64,000 nucleotides of DNA from Achromobacter seleniivolatilans (GTDB lineage Bacteria; Pseudomonadota; Gammaproteobacteria; Burkholderiales; Burkholderiaceae_B): positions 5,704,001 through 5,768,000 of the forward strand of contig NZ_CP132976.1 in the NCBI RefSeq assembly GCF_030864005.1. The letters are read 5' to 3'. How positions within the stretch are numbered: position 1 is the first letter of the stretch; the number at the start of each line of letters is the position of its first letter. The notes beneath the pieces are model-generated. The model was given only the letters and a program-made list of their open reading frames with translations, searched no databases and was not told where the DNA came from. Made by a program: the position numbers and the translations under genes. This document shows positions 9,621-18,351 of the stretch, in pieces.

Positions 9621-9638
9621 AATTAACGTAAGTTAATT
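9621..9638. promoter_or_regulatory. Palindromic LysR-type operator between divergent genes
   Basis: A perfect inverted repeat AATTAAC-GTAA-GTTAATT in the 124-bp gap between the divergent gene at 9546 and the LysR start at 9671. Position and symmetry fit the recognition site of the adjacent LysR protein. The AT-rich arms also supply -10-like sequence, so overlap with a promoter is likely. Confidence 0.6.
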
Positions 9639-9670
9639 TCGGAAAATCTGAATTCAATCGGCCATCTTTT

Positions 9671-10579
9671 ATGCCCTCGCCCCTGAAGATCCAACACCTG
9701 CGCCAATTTCTGCTGGCAGCCGAGCACGGCAGTTTTAGACTGGCCGCGGCAGGCACACATCGATCACAGGCGGCGGTGTCGGCTGCCATGCAAGATCTGG
9801 AACAACAATTGGGCGCGCCGTTGTTCGAAGCCGGCAAACGCGCGCAACTGACCCCGTTGGGGCAGGCCGTGGCGCCGTTGTTTCGCGAACTGCTGTCCAC
9901 GCATGACCGTGTGCTGGATGCGGCGCGCCAGCTGGGGATGGGCAACAAGGGGCCGGTGTCGCTGGCGGTGATGCCGTCACTGGCCGATGAATGGTTGCCG
10001 CGGCTGTTGGAGCGGTATGCGCGCAAGCACCCTGATATCCGCATACGCGCTGTGGACGAGTCGTCGCAAGATGTGCACCGGCTGGTGCTGAACGGAGAGG
10101 TCCAAGTGGGCGTGGCTGGCCAGGTGCCGCGTACGGCCGAGGTTGCCTTTACGCCTGTGGCGCGAGACGCATTCGGTCTGGTTTGCCGCAAGAGCCATCC
10201 GCTGGCGCGGCGGCGCGGGCCAGTGCCGTGGGCAGCGCTGGAGCTTGAACGAATGATAGGCAACGCCACCTTCGACACATTGAAAAACCATCAATTGGGC
10301 AGCGCCATCGAAGACCCGGCCATTGTGGTGTCCAACCGGGCGTCATTGCTGGCCAGCGTGGTCAGCGGGCTGGGCGTGACCGTGCTGCCTGTGCTGGCAC
10401 GGCCCGCCACGGCAACCGGGCTGGTGTTTGTGCCGCTGGCCGAACCGATGGTGGAGCGCATCGTAGGCGTGCTGACGCGCAAGGAAGAAACGTTGCTGCC
10501 GTCGGTTGCCGCGATGCACACCCTGGCGTTGCAGTCGCTGGCGCAGTTCACGCGCCGCAAGGGCGCGATTCTGGTGTAG
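9671..10579 (+). CDS. LysR family transcriptional regulator
   Basis: 302 residues. The N-terminal winged helix (about 5-65; LRQFLLAAEHGSFRLAAAG, QAAVSAAMQDLEQQLG, LFEAG) is followed by a periplasmic-binding-protein-like effector domain (about 90-295). It is divergent from the amino-acid-synthesis/hydrolase/Bug unit and separated from it by a perfect palindrome, so it is the likely regulator of that unit. The effector is unknown. Confidence 0.9.
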   Translation: MPSPLKIQHLRQFLLAAEHGSFRLAAAGTHRSQAAVSAAMQDLEQQLGAPLFEAGKRAQLTPLGQAVAPLFRELLSTHDRVLDAARQLGMGNKGPVSLAVMPSLADEWLPRLLERYARKHPDIRIRAVDESSQDVHRLVLNGEVQVGVAGQVPRTAEVAFTPVARDAFGLVCRKSHPLARRRGPVPWAALELERMIGNATFDTLKNHQLGSAIEDPAIVVSNRASLLASVVSGLGVTVLPVLARPATATGLVFVPLAEPMVERIVGVLTRKEETLLPSVAAMHTLALQSLAQFTRRKGAILV

Positions 10580-10890
10580 CGCGGTTCGACGGCGGAATTC
10601 TCTCAACCAGTCGGACTACACCTGCGAATGATCTAGGGGTTCCCCCCACTGCGTGCGCCGTGAAGCCCAGCTTAATGAAACCTTAATTGGCAGCCCGCGC
10701 GCGCTGCGTCAGAGTCCGCTACAGAGAAAACGGCCGCCAGATGCCGTCTCGGGGGAGCGTGTCCATACGCTTCCTTCGTCAGCCCCGCACAGAAGATACC
10801 TATTGAATAAAACCCGGGACACACCGGGTGGCTTGCTATCGGCCGCCGCCATTGGGCTGCGGTTACCCCTGTTGGTCTGAGGAGACAACA
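10580..10890. other. 311-bp intergenic region before the metallo-beta-lactamase gene
   Basis: No convincing gene. A short inverted repeat ACCCGG-GACACA-CCGGGT lies at 10812-10829, and GGAG at 10881-10884 serves the next gene. It probably holds the promoter of the 10891-15428 unit, but I cannot pick out -35/-10 elements with confidence. Confidence 0.5.
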
Positions 10891-11757
10891 ATGAGCAAGA
10901 GCTGGAAAAAAGTTTTGGGTGCAGTGGGTGCGGCAGCGGTAATGGCAGGGGGCGGGGTGCAAGCGGCCGATGCGCCGCCAGACATCAAGCTGATGCAGCT
11001 GTCTGTCGGCAAGATCGAATTGGACAAGGGCTTCATGACCGCCATGGTGGACGTGGGCACCAAGATCAAGATCCCGGTGCCGGCCTATGTCATTCAGCAT
11101 CCGCGCGGCCTGGTGCTGTTCGACACCGGCATGAACCAGGCCACGGCCGATGGCAATTGCGCCAATTATTGGGGCCAGGGTTTGTGCGGCGCCTTCAATT
11201 CAATCCAGGGCCGCGACGAGGTCGTAGACCGCCAGTTAAAGGCTGCGGGCTTTGACGTCAGTGACGTCAAGTACGTGGTGTATTCCCACTTCCACCTGGA
11301 CCACGCGGGCAACATCAAGATGTTCCCCAAGGCCAAGCACGTTGTGCAAAAGGCCGAGCTGCGCGCGGCTTGGTGGCCGGAAAAATTCCAGCGTGCCGCC
11401 TATGTGATGAAGGACTTCGACACCACTCGCGACTACGATTTCATCCAGGTGGAAGGCGACTTCGATCTGTTCGGCGACGGCACCATCGTGTTGCTGGACA
11501 CCAAAGGCCACACGCAGGGCCACCAGTCGCTGCAAGTGAAGTTGAAGAACACGGGCACGGTGCTGTTGGCGGCGGATGCGATCTACACCGGCGAAAACGA
11601 AGCGGGCGTGATTCCTGGCATTACCTGGAATACCGCGGCCTCCATGCAGGCTATTGACCGCTTGAAGCAGATTCGCGACGCCCGTCAGGGCCAGCTCTGG
11701 TACAGCCATGATGCGGAGCAGCACGCGCAGAACGCCAAGACCAAAGTCTTCGACTAA
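10891..11757 (+). CDS. Exported metallo-beta-lactamase-fold hydrolase (N-acyl homoserine lactonase-like)
   Basis: 288 residues from ATG 10891 (GGAG 7 bases upstream). The N-terminal signal peptide ends around VQAAD. The zinc motif is SHFHLDHAG (HxHxDH), with later ligands in GHTQGHQS (His), LAADAIY (Asp) and WYSHDAEQH (His). The pattern LFDTGMN with a central insert resembles the AttM/AiiA lactonase family, but these proteins are usually cytoplasmic while this one looks periplasmic. It is 11 bp upstream of the ABC ATPase gene and so leads that operon. Quorum quenching is possible; a detoxifying lactonase or thioesterase is equally open. Confidence 0.8.
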   Translation: MSKSWKKVLGAVGAAAVMAGGGVQAADAPPDIKLMQLSVGKIELDKGFMTAMVDVGTKIKIPVPAYVIQHPRGLVLFDTGMNQATADGNCANYWGQGLCGAFNSIQGRDEVVDRQLKAAGFDVSDVKYVVYSHFHLDHAGNIKMFPKAKHVVQKAELRAAWWPEKFQRAAYVMKDFDTTRDYDFIQVEGDFDLFGDGTIVLLDTKGHTQGHQSLQVKLKNTGTVLLAADAIYTGENEAGVIPGITWNTAASMQAIDRLKQIRDARQGQLWYSHDAEQHAQNAKTKVFD

Positions 11758-11768
11758 AAAGGCGTCCG

Positions 11769-12734
11769 ATGCAGCCCGCTGTTTCTTTGCACGAGGTCTG
11801 CAAGTCGTTCGGGCCGCGTCAGGTCCTGCATTCCCTGAGCCTGTCCGTCAGGCCCGGGGAAATTGTGGGCCTGCTGGGTCCGAACGGCAGCGGCAAGACC
11901 ACCACTCTGCGCTTGATGGCGGGGTTCTATACCCCGGACAGCGGGCGCATCACCATCCACGGCCGTGAGCCGGCCGCAGGACGAGGCAACGCCGATATCG
12001 GTTATCTGCCCGAGCGCGCTCCGTTGTATGACGCGCTGACCGTGTTGCAGTACCTGGATTTTGGAGCCAGCGTAAAAGTGGCGGGCGGCGCGCGCGCGCG
12101 CCGGCAGGCTATCGAAAGGGCCATCGACGGGTTTGACCTGCAAGGCGTGGCCCGCACCGTGATCGGCCGGCTGTCCAAGGGCCAGCGTCAGCGCGTCGGG
12201 CTGGCGCAAGCCGTGCTGAACGATCCGCCCGTGTTGCTGTTGGACGAAGCCACCAACGGTCTGGACCCATTGCAGATTGTCGAGGCGCGCGACATGATCC
12301 GGCGCTGCGCCGAAGGCCGCGCGGTCGTGTTCAGCAGCCATCTGATGCAAGAGGTAGAGGCGCTGTGCACTCGCATTGCGATTCTGCGCCAGGGCCGTCT
12401 GGTTGAGGACGCGGCCTTGGGCGGCGCACCCGCCGCGCTGCAACTGCATTTGGCGCTTGCCACCGCGCGCCATCCAGCGCTGCACGCCGCATTGTCTGCC
12501 TGCCCGGGCGTGCGCGGCGTGGATGCCACATCGCTTGACGGGTCACATAGCAAGTGGCGCATCAGCTGGGACACACAGGAATCCAATGCCAGTGGCGCAA
12601 GCTGCGATGCCGTCCTGCGCGTGGTGCTGGCGCACGCCGAGATACGCGCCGTGCTGTCCATGCAAGACGCGGTTGAAACCCGGTTGCTGGCTGCGCTGGC
12701 GCCGAACGATCCCCCAATGCGGAGACGCGCATGA
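11769..12734 (+). CDS. ABC transporter ATP-binding protein, GldA-like
   Basis: 321 residues. Walker A LLGPNGSGKTTT (about 36-47), signature RLSKGQRQR, Walker B VLLLDEATNGLD and the H-loop SSHLMQEVE are intact. A C-terminal tail of about 90 residues beyond the ATPase core is typical of ABC-2 type exporters. It overlaps the permease gene by 4 bp. Its GldF- and GldG-like partners follow in the GldAFG arrangement, though gliding is not implied outside Bacteroidetes. Confidence 0.9.
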   Translation: MQPAVSLHEVCKSFGPRQVLHSLSLSVRPGEIVGLLGPNGSGKTTTLRLMAGFYTPDSGRITIHGREPAAGRGNADIGYLPERAPLYDALTVLQYLDFGASVKVAGGARARRQAIERAIDGFDLQGVARTVIGRLSKGQRQRVGLAQAVLNDPPVLLLDEATNGLDPLQIVEARDMIRRCAEGRAVVFSSHLMQEVEALCTRIAILRQGRLVEDAALGGAPAALQLHLALATARHPALHAALSACPGVRGVDATSLDGSHSKWRISWDTQESNASGASCDAVLRVVLAHAEIRAVLSMQDAVETRLLAALAPNDPPMRRRA

Positions 12735-13444
12735 GCGGTTTTAGCGCCTTGTACCGGAAAGAATTGCGCACGGACTTCGGGTCGCCGGTGGCACTGGTTG
12801 TCGTGGCGGTGTTCTGGGCATTGTCGGGCTACCTGTTCAGCTTCAATCTGTTCTTTGTCAGCACGGGGCAGATGGTGACGGCATTCCACAACATGACCAT
12901 TCTGCTGATCCTGGTGATGCCGCTGGTCAGCATGCGGGCGTTTGCCGAAGAGGCGCGGCAAGGCACGCTGGAGCTGCTGCTGACCTTGCCGCTGTCGGAC
13001 TTTACCTTGGTGGCGGCCAAGTACGCCGCAGGCCTGACGATGCTGGCCCTGATGCTGGCGGGCACCACGTCGGCGGTGCTGCCGCTGGCTTGGTATGGAC
13101 AACCGGACTACGGGCCGATCATCGGCGGATATATCGGCGTGTTCCTGTACGGGGCATTATTTCTGGCCATTGGCATCGCGGTGTCCAGCGCATGTACCAA
13201 TCAAATCGTGGCAGCCAGCGTGACCTGGGGCATTCTGGTGTTGCTGTGGTTCATTGACTACCCGGCGGCGCTGGACGCCTTTCCGGCCTTGTCGCCGTTC
13301 TTTCAAGCGCTGTCATTGTCCGCCCAGCACGTGGACTTTATCCGTGGGGTGTTGCCGGGACCCGCCACCGTCACCCTGGCCAGCGTGGCGGTGCTGGCGT
13401 TGATGGTCGCTGCCGTGAATCTGAAGCGCTGGAGGTTGCGATGA
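12731..13444 (+). CDS. ABC-2 type permease, GldF-like
   Basis: 237 residues with six hydrophobic segments and an N-terminal cytoplasmic start (YRKELRTDFGSPVALVV). The EEARQGTLELLLTLPLSD block is characteristic of ABC-2 permeases of the GldF/CcmB-like group. It overlaps its neighbours by 4 bp on both sides, so it is tightly co-translated with the ATPase and the GldG-like protein. The cargo is unknown. Confidence 0.87.
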   Translation: MSGFSALYRKELRTDFGSPVALVVVAVFWALSGYLFSFNLFFVSTGQMVTAFHNMTILLILVMPLVSMRAFAEEARQGTLELLLTLPLSDFTLVAAKYAAGLTMLALMLAGTTSAVLPLAWYGQPDYGPIIGGYIGVFLYGALFLAIGIAVSSACTNQIVAASVTWGILVLLWFIDYPAALDAFPALSPFFQALSLSAQHVDFIRGVLPGPATVTLASVAVLALMVAAVNLKRWRLR

Positions 13445-14826
13445 GCCGCCACCCTCGTTTGCGCCGGGCGGGTCAGCGCGTGCTGCTGTGGCTGCCCGTG
13501 GTGGCCGTAGCCGCGCTGCTTCTGGCATTTAACCTATGGTCGTCGCGCAACTTGGGCCGCATCGACCTGACCGCGCAGCGTCTCTACAGCCTGTCGCCGG
13601 AAAGTCTGGAAGTGGCGCGGCAGATCAAACAGCCCGTTGAGGTGACCTGGTTTTATGACCTGCGCAATAAAAGCATGGTCGACGCGTTGGAACTGCTGCG
13701 GCAGTACTCGCACGCCAACCCGTTGATACGCGTGCGTGGCGTGGACCCTGCGCTGCGTCCAGCCGAAGCCCGCGAAGCCGGCATTCAGTTCGCGGGCAGC
13801 GCGGTGCTGGCGTCGGATGCGCGCAAGATGACGATCAATGGCGGCACCGAAACCGATTTCACCAATGCGTTGATCCGCATCAGCCAGCGCGGTGCGCAAA
13901 CGGTGTGTTTCACGCAAGGTCACCGCGAGGCCATGCTGGATAGCCTGACGTCGCTGGACGATCTGGAAGACCACGGCGACGACGAGAACCTGGTGGCGCG
14001 CGTTGAAGTGCACGAGCAGCACGGCATGGCAATGGCGCGCAATGCCTTGCAGACCCTGGGCTTTGCCACTCGGGCGGTCAACGCAGGCGGTCTATCGCAA
14101 GCGCTGCCGCGCTGCGCTGTGGTGGTGGCTGCCGGGCCGCGCACTCCGTTTGGCGCTGACGATGCGGATGCCCTGCGCCGGTGGACTGCGGCGGGCGGCA
14201 AGACGTTGCTGCTGCTGGAGCCCGATACCCAGCATGGGCTGGACGCGCTGCTGGGCGACTTCGGCATCGCGCGTCCTGCTGGCGCGCTAGTTGATCCGGG
14301 CAGTCACTATCGCAATGACCCGGGCAGCCCTGCCGTCAGCGATTACACCCGCCACAAGATGACGCGCGGCCTGCCACTCAGCTTTTTTCCCGGAGTGGCA
14401 GGATTGGAACCCGCCGGGGACAGCCTGCCGAAAGGTGTGGTTGTGACGCCGCTTGCGCAGACATCGGATCAGGCGCACCTGCCGGGCCAACCCGCCTCGC
14501 GCTACACCTTGATGGCGCTGGCCACGCGCAACGCGCAGGCGTCCAGTGACGACGGGTCGGCGCGCCCGACGCTGTTGGTGGCGGGCGATAGCGACTTTGC
14601 CACCAACCGCCATTTCGCAACCTTGGGCAATGGCGCCTTGTTTACCAGCGCGGTGACGTTGCTGGCAGGCGAAGACGCGTTGTTGACGATCCGGCCGCGC
14701 CACTACGAGAACCGCCGCGTCGAACTGAGCAACCGCCAGATGCGTACCGTGTTCTGGACCAGCACAGTCGCTTTGCCGCTGCTTGCTTTGATGGCTGGCT
14801 TGTTGCTGTGGTGGAGGCGCCGGTGA
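13441..14826 (+). CDS. GldG-like ABC auxiliary transport protein
   Basis: 461 residues. One membrane segment at the N-terminus (about 15-35), then a large extracytoplasmic domain beginning NLGRIDLTAQRLYSLSPES, the GldG/intraflagellar-transport-like signature, and a second membrane segment at the very C-terminus (LPLLALMAGLLLWWRRR). FTQGHREAML and LLLEPDTQHGLD belong to the same domain. It overlaps the next gene by 4 bp. It probably forms one membrane complex with the products of 11769-13444. Confidence 0.85.
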   Translation: MSRHPRLRRAGQRVLLWLPVVAVAALLLAFNLWSSRNLGRIDLTAQRLYSLSPESLEVARQIKQPVEVTWFYDLRNKSMVDALELLRQYSHANPLIRVRGVDPALRPAEAREAGIQFAGSAVLASDARKMTINGGTETDFTNALIRISQRGAQTVCFTQGHREAMLDSLTSLDDLEDHGDDENLVARVEVHEQHGMAMARNALQTLGFATRAVNAGGLSQALPRCAVVVAAGPRTPFGADDADALRRWTAAGGKTLLLLEPDTQHGLDALLGDFGIARPAGALVDPGSHYRNDPGSPAVSDYTRHKMTRGLPLSFFPGVAGLEPAGDSLPKGVVVTPLAQTSDQAHLPGQPASRYTLMALATRNAQASSDDGSARPTLLVAGDSDFATNRHFATLGNGALFTSAVTLLAGEDALLTIRPRHYENRRVELSNRQMRTVFWTSTVALPLLALMAGLLLWWRRR

Positions 14827-15428
14827 ACGCGGCGCGAATCTTCTGGCCGCTCGCGTTGTCGGCAGGCGTGTTGCTATCGGTCTGGCAATGGCATGAGAGC
14901 CGTCACGCGCCGGCCTCCAGCGACGGACACTCCCATCTGCATGACGACAGCGGCAAGCCCGCGCGCCTGTACGCATGGGACGCAGGTCAGGCGGCGCGAA
15001 TCGTGTTGACTACTCCTGAGATGGCTTTGGTGTTGACCCGTGGGGAACAAGGGTGGAGCGCGATGCCTCCGGGACAGGGTAGCGGTTTCGATGCGGCGGA
15101 CTTCGTGTCGCTGTTTTCACAAGCCCGCAGCGACCGCGTGCTGACCCCGCATGCCGATGAGTCATATGGGCTGCGTCCTCCCCAACTGCGTATAGCCATC
15201 AGCGACGCCTCGGGCGGGCGCCTGGCGCAAATGGATGTAGGCGCGTTGGCGCCGGATGGACTAGGCCGTTATGTGCAATTGCCTGGCGAGACGCAGATAC
15301 GGATCATCCCCAACTACCAGACGCGGGCGGCGCTGGCAGCGGTGATACAGGTAAACCCGAATGCCGAAAGCCCTCCGTCGACGGTCACTCTAATGCTTAT
15401 GAAACCAGCCTTGCGCAAAGATAAATAG
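14823..15428 (+). CDS. DUF4340-like membrane-anchored protein
   Basis: 201 residues from GTG 14823, chosen because it overlaps the previous stop as GTGA; an earlier GTG at 14808 is possible. The N-terminal membrane anchor (ARIFWPLALSAGVLLSVW) is followed by a His/Asp-rich stretch (DGHSHLHDDSG) and a beta-rich domain. DUF4340 proteins commonly follow GldG-like genes, which matches this order. The His-rich patch could bind a metal. No terminator was recognised after it; the next gene begins 267 bp on, and that gap shows nothing clear beyond a likely promoter. Confidence 0.75.
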   Translation: MNAARIFWPLALSAGVLLSVWQWHESRHAPASSDGHSHLHDDSGKPARLYAWDAGQAARIVLTTPEMALVLTRGEQGWSAMPPGQGSGFDAADFVSLFSQARSDRVLTPHADESYGLRPPQLRIAISDASGGRLAQMDVGALAPDGLGRYVQLPGETQIRIIPNYQTRAALAAVIQVNPNAESPPSTVTLMLMKPALRKDK

Positions 15429-15695
15429 GCGCTGTCCTATACGCGTACCTATACTTTGATCCCACTAACAGACAGGTTCGAAACGGCCCCTGAGCGGCCG
15501 GCGAACTGTCAAAAAATAGCGCCTTCCCACTGGTTTCGCGTTGATTCACGAGCACGCTGGGCAAGGTTCATCACGAGACAAGGGCGCGCGGTGCGCGCCC
15601 CGGGCCACAAGCCCGCGCCGCCGTGCAGGGGATTTACGTTGCCGCGGCAACGCATCGCCCGCGCAGCTGGCGCTTAGCGTATTGGGAGAAGACGC

Positions 15696-16601
15696 TTGAC
15701 CTTGGATCTACTGCCTCTCGCCTTGGTGGATGGCGTGGCATACGCCAGTCTGCTGTTCTTGGTATCAATGGGGTTAACCCTGGTGTTCGGTGTGATGGGC
15801 ATTTTGAATGTTGCTCATGGCGCCTTCTACGCCTTTGGCGGTTACGCCGCAGCCAGCCTGGTTATGTTCCTGGCGCCCAAAACCGATTCGCCTTTCCTGC
15901 TGTTTGCCGCGCTGTTCGTGGCCGCCATTGCCGTGGGCCTGGCCCTGGGCAGCATCATGGAATTCGTGCTGATCCGGCGCGCCCAGAATTACGATCCCAT
16001 CCTGAAGCTGCTGATTACGTTTGGCGGCTTCCTGATGCTTGAAGACATTCAACGCCTGTTGTGGGGCGCGCAGCCCTACAGCGCAAGCGAAGTCGTGAAC
16101 CGCCTGGGCAATATCGAAATAGGCGACATCACTTACACGACATATCAACTGGTAGTGGTGCCGGTCACGGCTGTACTGGCCTACGTGTGCCTGGAATTTT
16201 TCCTGCGCCACACCAAGCTGGGCAAGCAAACGGTGGCGACCACGCACAACCGTGAAGTCGCGACCTCGCTCGGTATCAACGCCAAGAAGATTGGCTACGT
16301 GACTTTTGTGATCGCGACCATTCTGGGCGCACTGGGCGGCGCGCTGGCGGCACCCACCACATCGCTGGTGCCGGGCGCGGGAACCGACATGACAGTGCTG
16401 TCGTTCGCTGTTGTGGCTACCGCGGGCCTGGGCCAGATCACCGGCGCGCTGATTGCGGCGCTTTTGATCGGCGTCATCCGCGCCATCGCCGTGTATGCCG
16501 CACCCGAGCTGGAAGTGGCAGTTCCCTACATCATCATGGTGCTGGTGCTGATTATCCGGCCGCATGGTTTGTTCACTGTCGCCCAAGCCCGGAGGATCTG
16601 A
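15696..16601 (+). CDS. livH: Branched-chain amino acid-type ABC permease LivH
   Basis: 301 residues with about eight hydrophobic segments and the LivH-type blocks SMGLTLVFGVMGILNVAHGAF and GINAKKIGYVTFVIATILGALGG. It starts at TTG 15696 with GGGAG about 8 bases upstream; no better ATG fits the conserved N-terminus. The stop shares a base with the LivM start. It is the first gene of an eight-gene run that also holds three dehydrogenases and the binding protein, so the true substrate may be a catabolic compound and not an amino acid. Confidence 0.9.
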   Translation: MTLDLLPLALVDGVAYASLLFLVSMGLTLVFGVMGILNVAHGAFYAFGGYAAASLVMFLAPKTDSPFLLFAALFVAAIAVGLALGSIMEFVLIRRAQNYDPILKLLITFGGFLMLEDIQRLLWGAQPYSASEVVNRLGNIEIGDITYTTYQLVVVPVTAVLAYVCLEFFLRHTKLGKQTVATTHNREVATSLGINAKKIGYVTFVIATILGALGGALAAPTTSLVPGAGTDMTVLSFAVVATAGLGQITGALIAALLIGVIRAIAVYAAPELEVAVPYIIMVLVLIIRPHGLFTVAQARRI

Positions 16602-17605
16602 TGAAAGTCGCCGTACTCAGCCTCGCGGCCGCGCTGGCCACGCTATTTCTTGGCTACAACCTTTCCTGGACCATCACGCCGATCGTCATCGGCCTGACCT
16701 ACGCCATTGCAGCGCTGGGCGTTTCGGTGATGGCCCGCGCCGGCCAGATCTCGTTCGGCCACGCCATGTATTCCTGCATCTCCGCCTATACCGTCGCGTT
16801 TCTGGCCCGCGCCATGCCGGGCACTGATGCGCTGGTGCTGATTCTGGCGGGCGTTGCAGCCAGCTTTGTGTCGGCCATCGTGATTGGCCTGTTCGTGGTG
16901 CGCTATCGCGGCATCTTCTTTGGCATGTTGAACCTGGCCCTGAGCATGGTGTTGTTCGCGCTGCTGGGCAAGCTCTACACCCTGACGGGCGGCTCCGATG
17001 GGCTGCGTATCGTGCGTCCCGCCATGGCCGGCATTGTGATGGAGCGCGAGTCGTTTGAGCGCGCGCTGCTGGTCGTGACGTTGGTGCTGTCGCTGGTGTT
17101 GGCCTGGTGGGTGCAGCGCTACTTCCGATCGGGTAGCGGCCAAGCGTTGTCTGCCATCAAGACGAACGAAACGCGCATTGAATATCTGGGGTTTTCTGCC
17201 TATTTCATTATGTGGAAGGGGTATTTGCTGTCGGCCGTGGTGGTTGGATTCTCGGGCGCGATCCTGGCCTTGATGCAGGGGCTTGTGACGCCGGAAATCG
17301 GTTCATGGCTGCGTTCGGGTGAGTTCGTGTTCATCACGATTCTGGGCGGGGCAGGGCATGCGGCGGGCGCGTTCTTGGGGGCTGTTGGATTCGAAACGGT
17401 CAAGCTGGTGTCGGCTGCCTATTTCCCGGGCCTGTGGCAATTCCTGCTGGGCCTGACCTTGATTCTGGTGATCTTCATGTTCCCCACGGGTTTTGTCGGC
17501 CAGATCATGAAGCGCGTCGCGGCGCAAAAGCGTGCCCAAATGCGCGCCCAAACGCGGACGCAGACGCCTGCCCAGGCCCGCGTGCAATCGCCGGCAAGGA
17601 ATTGA
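16601..17605 (+). CDS. livM: Branched-chain amino acid-type ABC permease LivM
   Basis: 334 residues, about nine membrane segments, with LivM landmarks ALGVSVMARAGQISFGHAMY, TGGSDGLRIV and the EAA-like loop SAIKTNETRIEYLGFSA. The last 30 residues form an unusual basic, Gln/Ala-rich tail after the final membrane helix (repeats of the type AQ-x-RAQ, Q-T-P-A-Q-A-R). This tail is not part of the normal LivM fold and comes just before LivG. Confidence 0.9.
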   Translation: MKVAVLSLAAALATLFLGYNLSWTITPIVIGLTYAIAALGVSVMARAGQISFGHAMYSCISAYTVAFLARAMPGTDALVLILAGVAASFVSAIVIGLFVVRYRGIFFGMLNLALSMVLFALLGKLYTLTGGSDGLRIVRPAMAGIVMERESFERALLVVTLVLSLVLAWWVQRYFRSGSGQALSAIKTNETRIEYLGFSAYFIMWKGYLLSAVVVGFSGAILALMQGLVTPEIGSWLRSGEFVFITILGGAGHAAGAFLGAVGFETVKLVSAAYFPGLWQFLLGLTLILVIFMFPTGFVGQIMKRVAAQKRAQMRAQTRTQTPAQARVQSPARN

Positions 17606-17607
17606 AG

Positions 17608-18348
17608 ATGAAACCTCTTATTCAAACCACCGGACTGACGCTGTCCTTTGGCGGTGTGGTTGCCGCCGACAACATCAACTTTGAACTGCACGAAGGCGAA
17701 CGCCTGGCGGTCATCGGGCAAAACGGCGCAGGCAAGACCACCTTTATCAATATCTGCACGGGTTATCTGGCGCCATCCAAAGGCAAGGTGTATTTCGACG
17801 GGCGCGACGTGACGGCCATGGCGCCGCGCAAGATCGTGCGGATGGGGCTGGGCCGCTCGTTTCAGCTTCCGCAGTTGTTCACCGAGCACACCGTACGCCA
17901 ATGCGTGCAAATTGCCGCTGCGCGCCGCAACAAGGAACTGAGCTGGTTCCGCTCGTTGGAAAGCACGATTGACGAGAAGGAAGTGGACGCCACGCTGGAC
18001 CTGGTGGGACTGCTTGCGGAAGCCGATGAAGCCTCCATTGAATTGCCCGAAGGCAAGCGCAAGCTGCTGGATGTGGCGATGGCGCTGGCGCTGCGGCCCA
18101 AACTCCTGATCATGGACGAGCCGACCAGCGGCGTGGCTTCCGAAGACAAATTCGCCTTGATGGAAACCGTGATGCACGCGCTGGATGAACGCCGCGTGAC
18201 CAGTTGGTTTGTCGAACACGATGTGGACATTGTGTCGCGCTACGCCACGCGTGTCGCGGCCTGGATCGCGGGCAAGGTGGCCGCCGACGGGTCTCCCGCC
18301 GAGGTCTTGAATAACCCGCAGATCAAAAGCGAAGTGCTGGGGGCCTGA
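17608..18348 (+). CDS. livG: ABC transporter ATP-binding protein LivG
   Basis: 246 residues from ATG 17608, 2 bp after the LivM stop; a longer reading overlapping livM is not needed. Walker A AVIGQNGAGKTTF, Q-loop RSFQLPQLF, Walker B LLIMDEPTSGV and H-loop VEHDVD are present. The ABC signature is weak: LPEGKRKLLDVAMAL in place of the usual LSYG/LPYG-Q-R pattern, so one of the two composite ATP sites may be altered. Confidence 0.9.
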   Translation: MKPLIQTTGLTLSFGGVVAADNINFELHEGERLAVIGQNGAGKTTFINICTGYLAPSKGKVYFDGRDVTAMAPRKIVRMGLGRSFQLPQLFTEHTVRQCVQIAAARRNKELSWFRSLESTIDEKEVDATLDLVGLLAEADEASIELPEGKRKLLDVAMALALRPKLLIMDEPTSGVASEDKFALMETVMHALDERRVTSWFVEHDVDIVSRYATRVAAWIAGKVAADGSPAEVLNNPQIKSEVLGA

Positions 18349-18351
18349 ACC

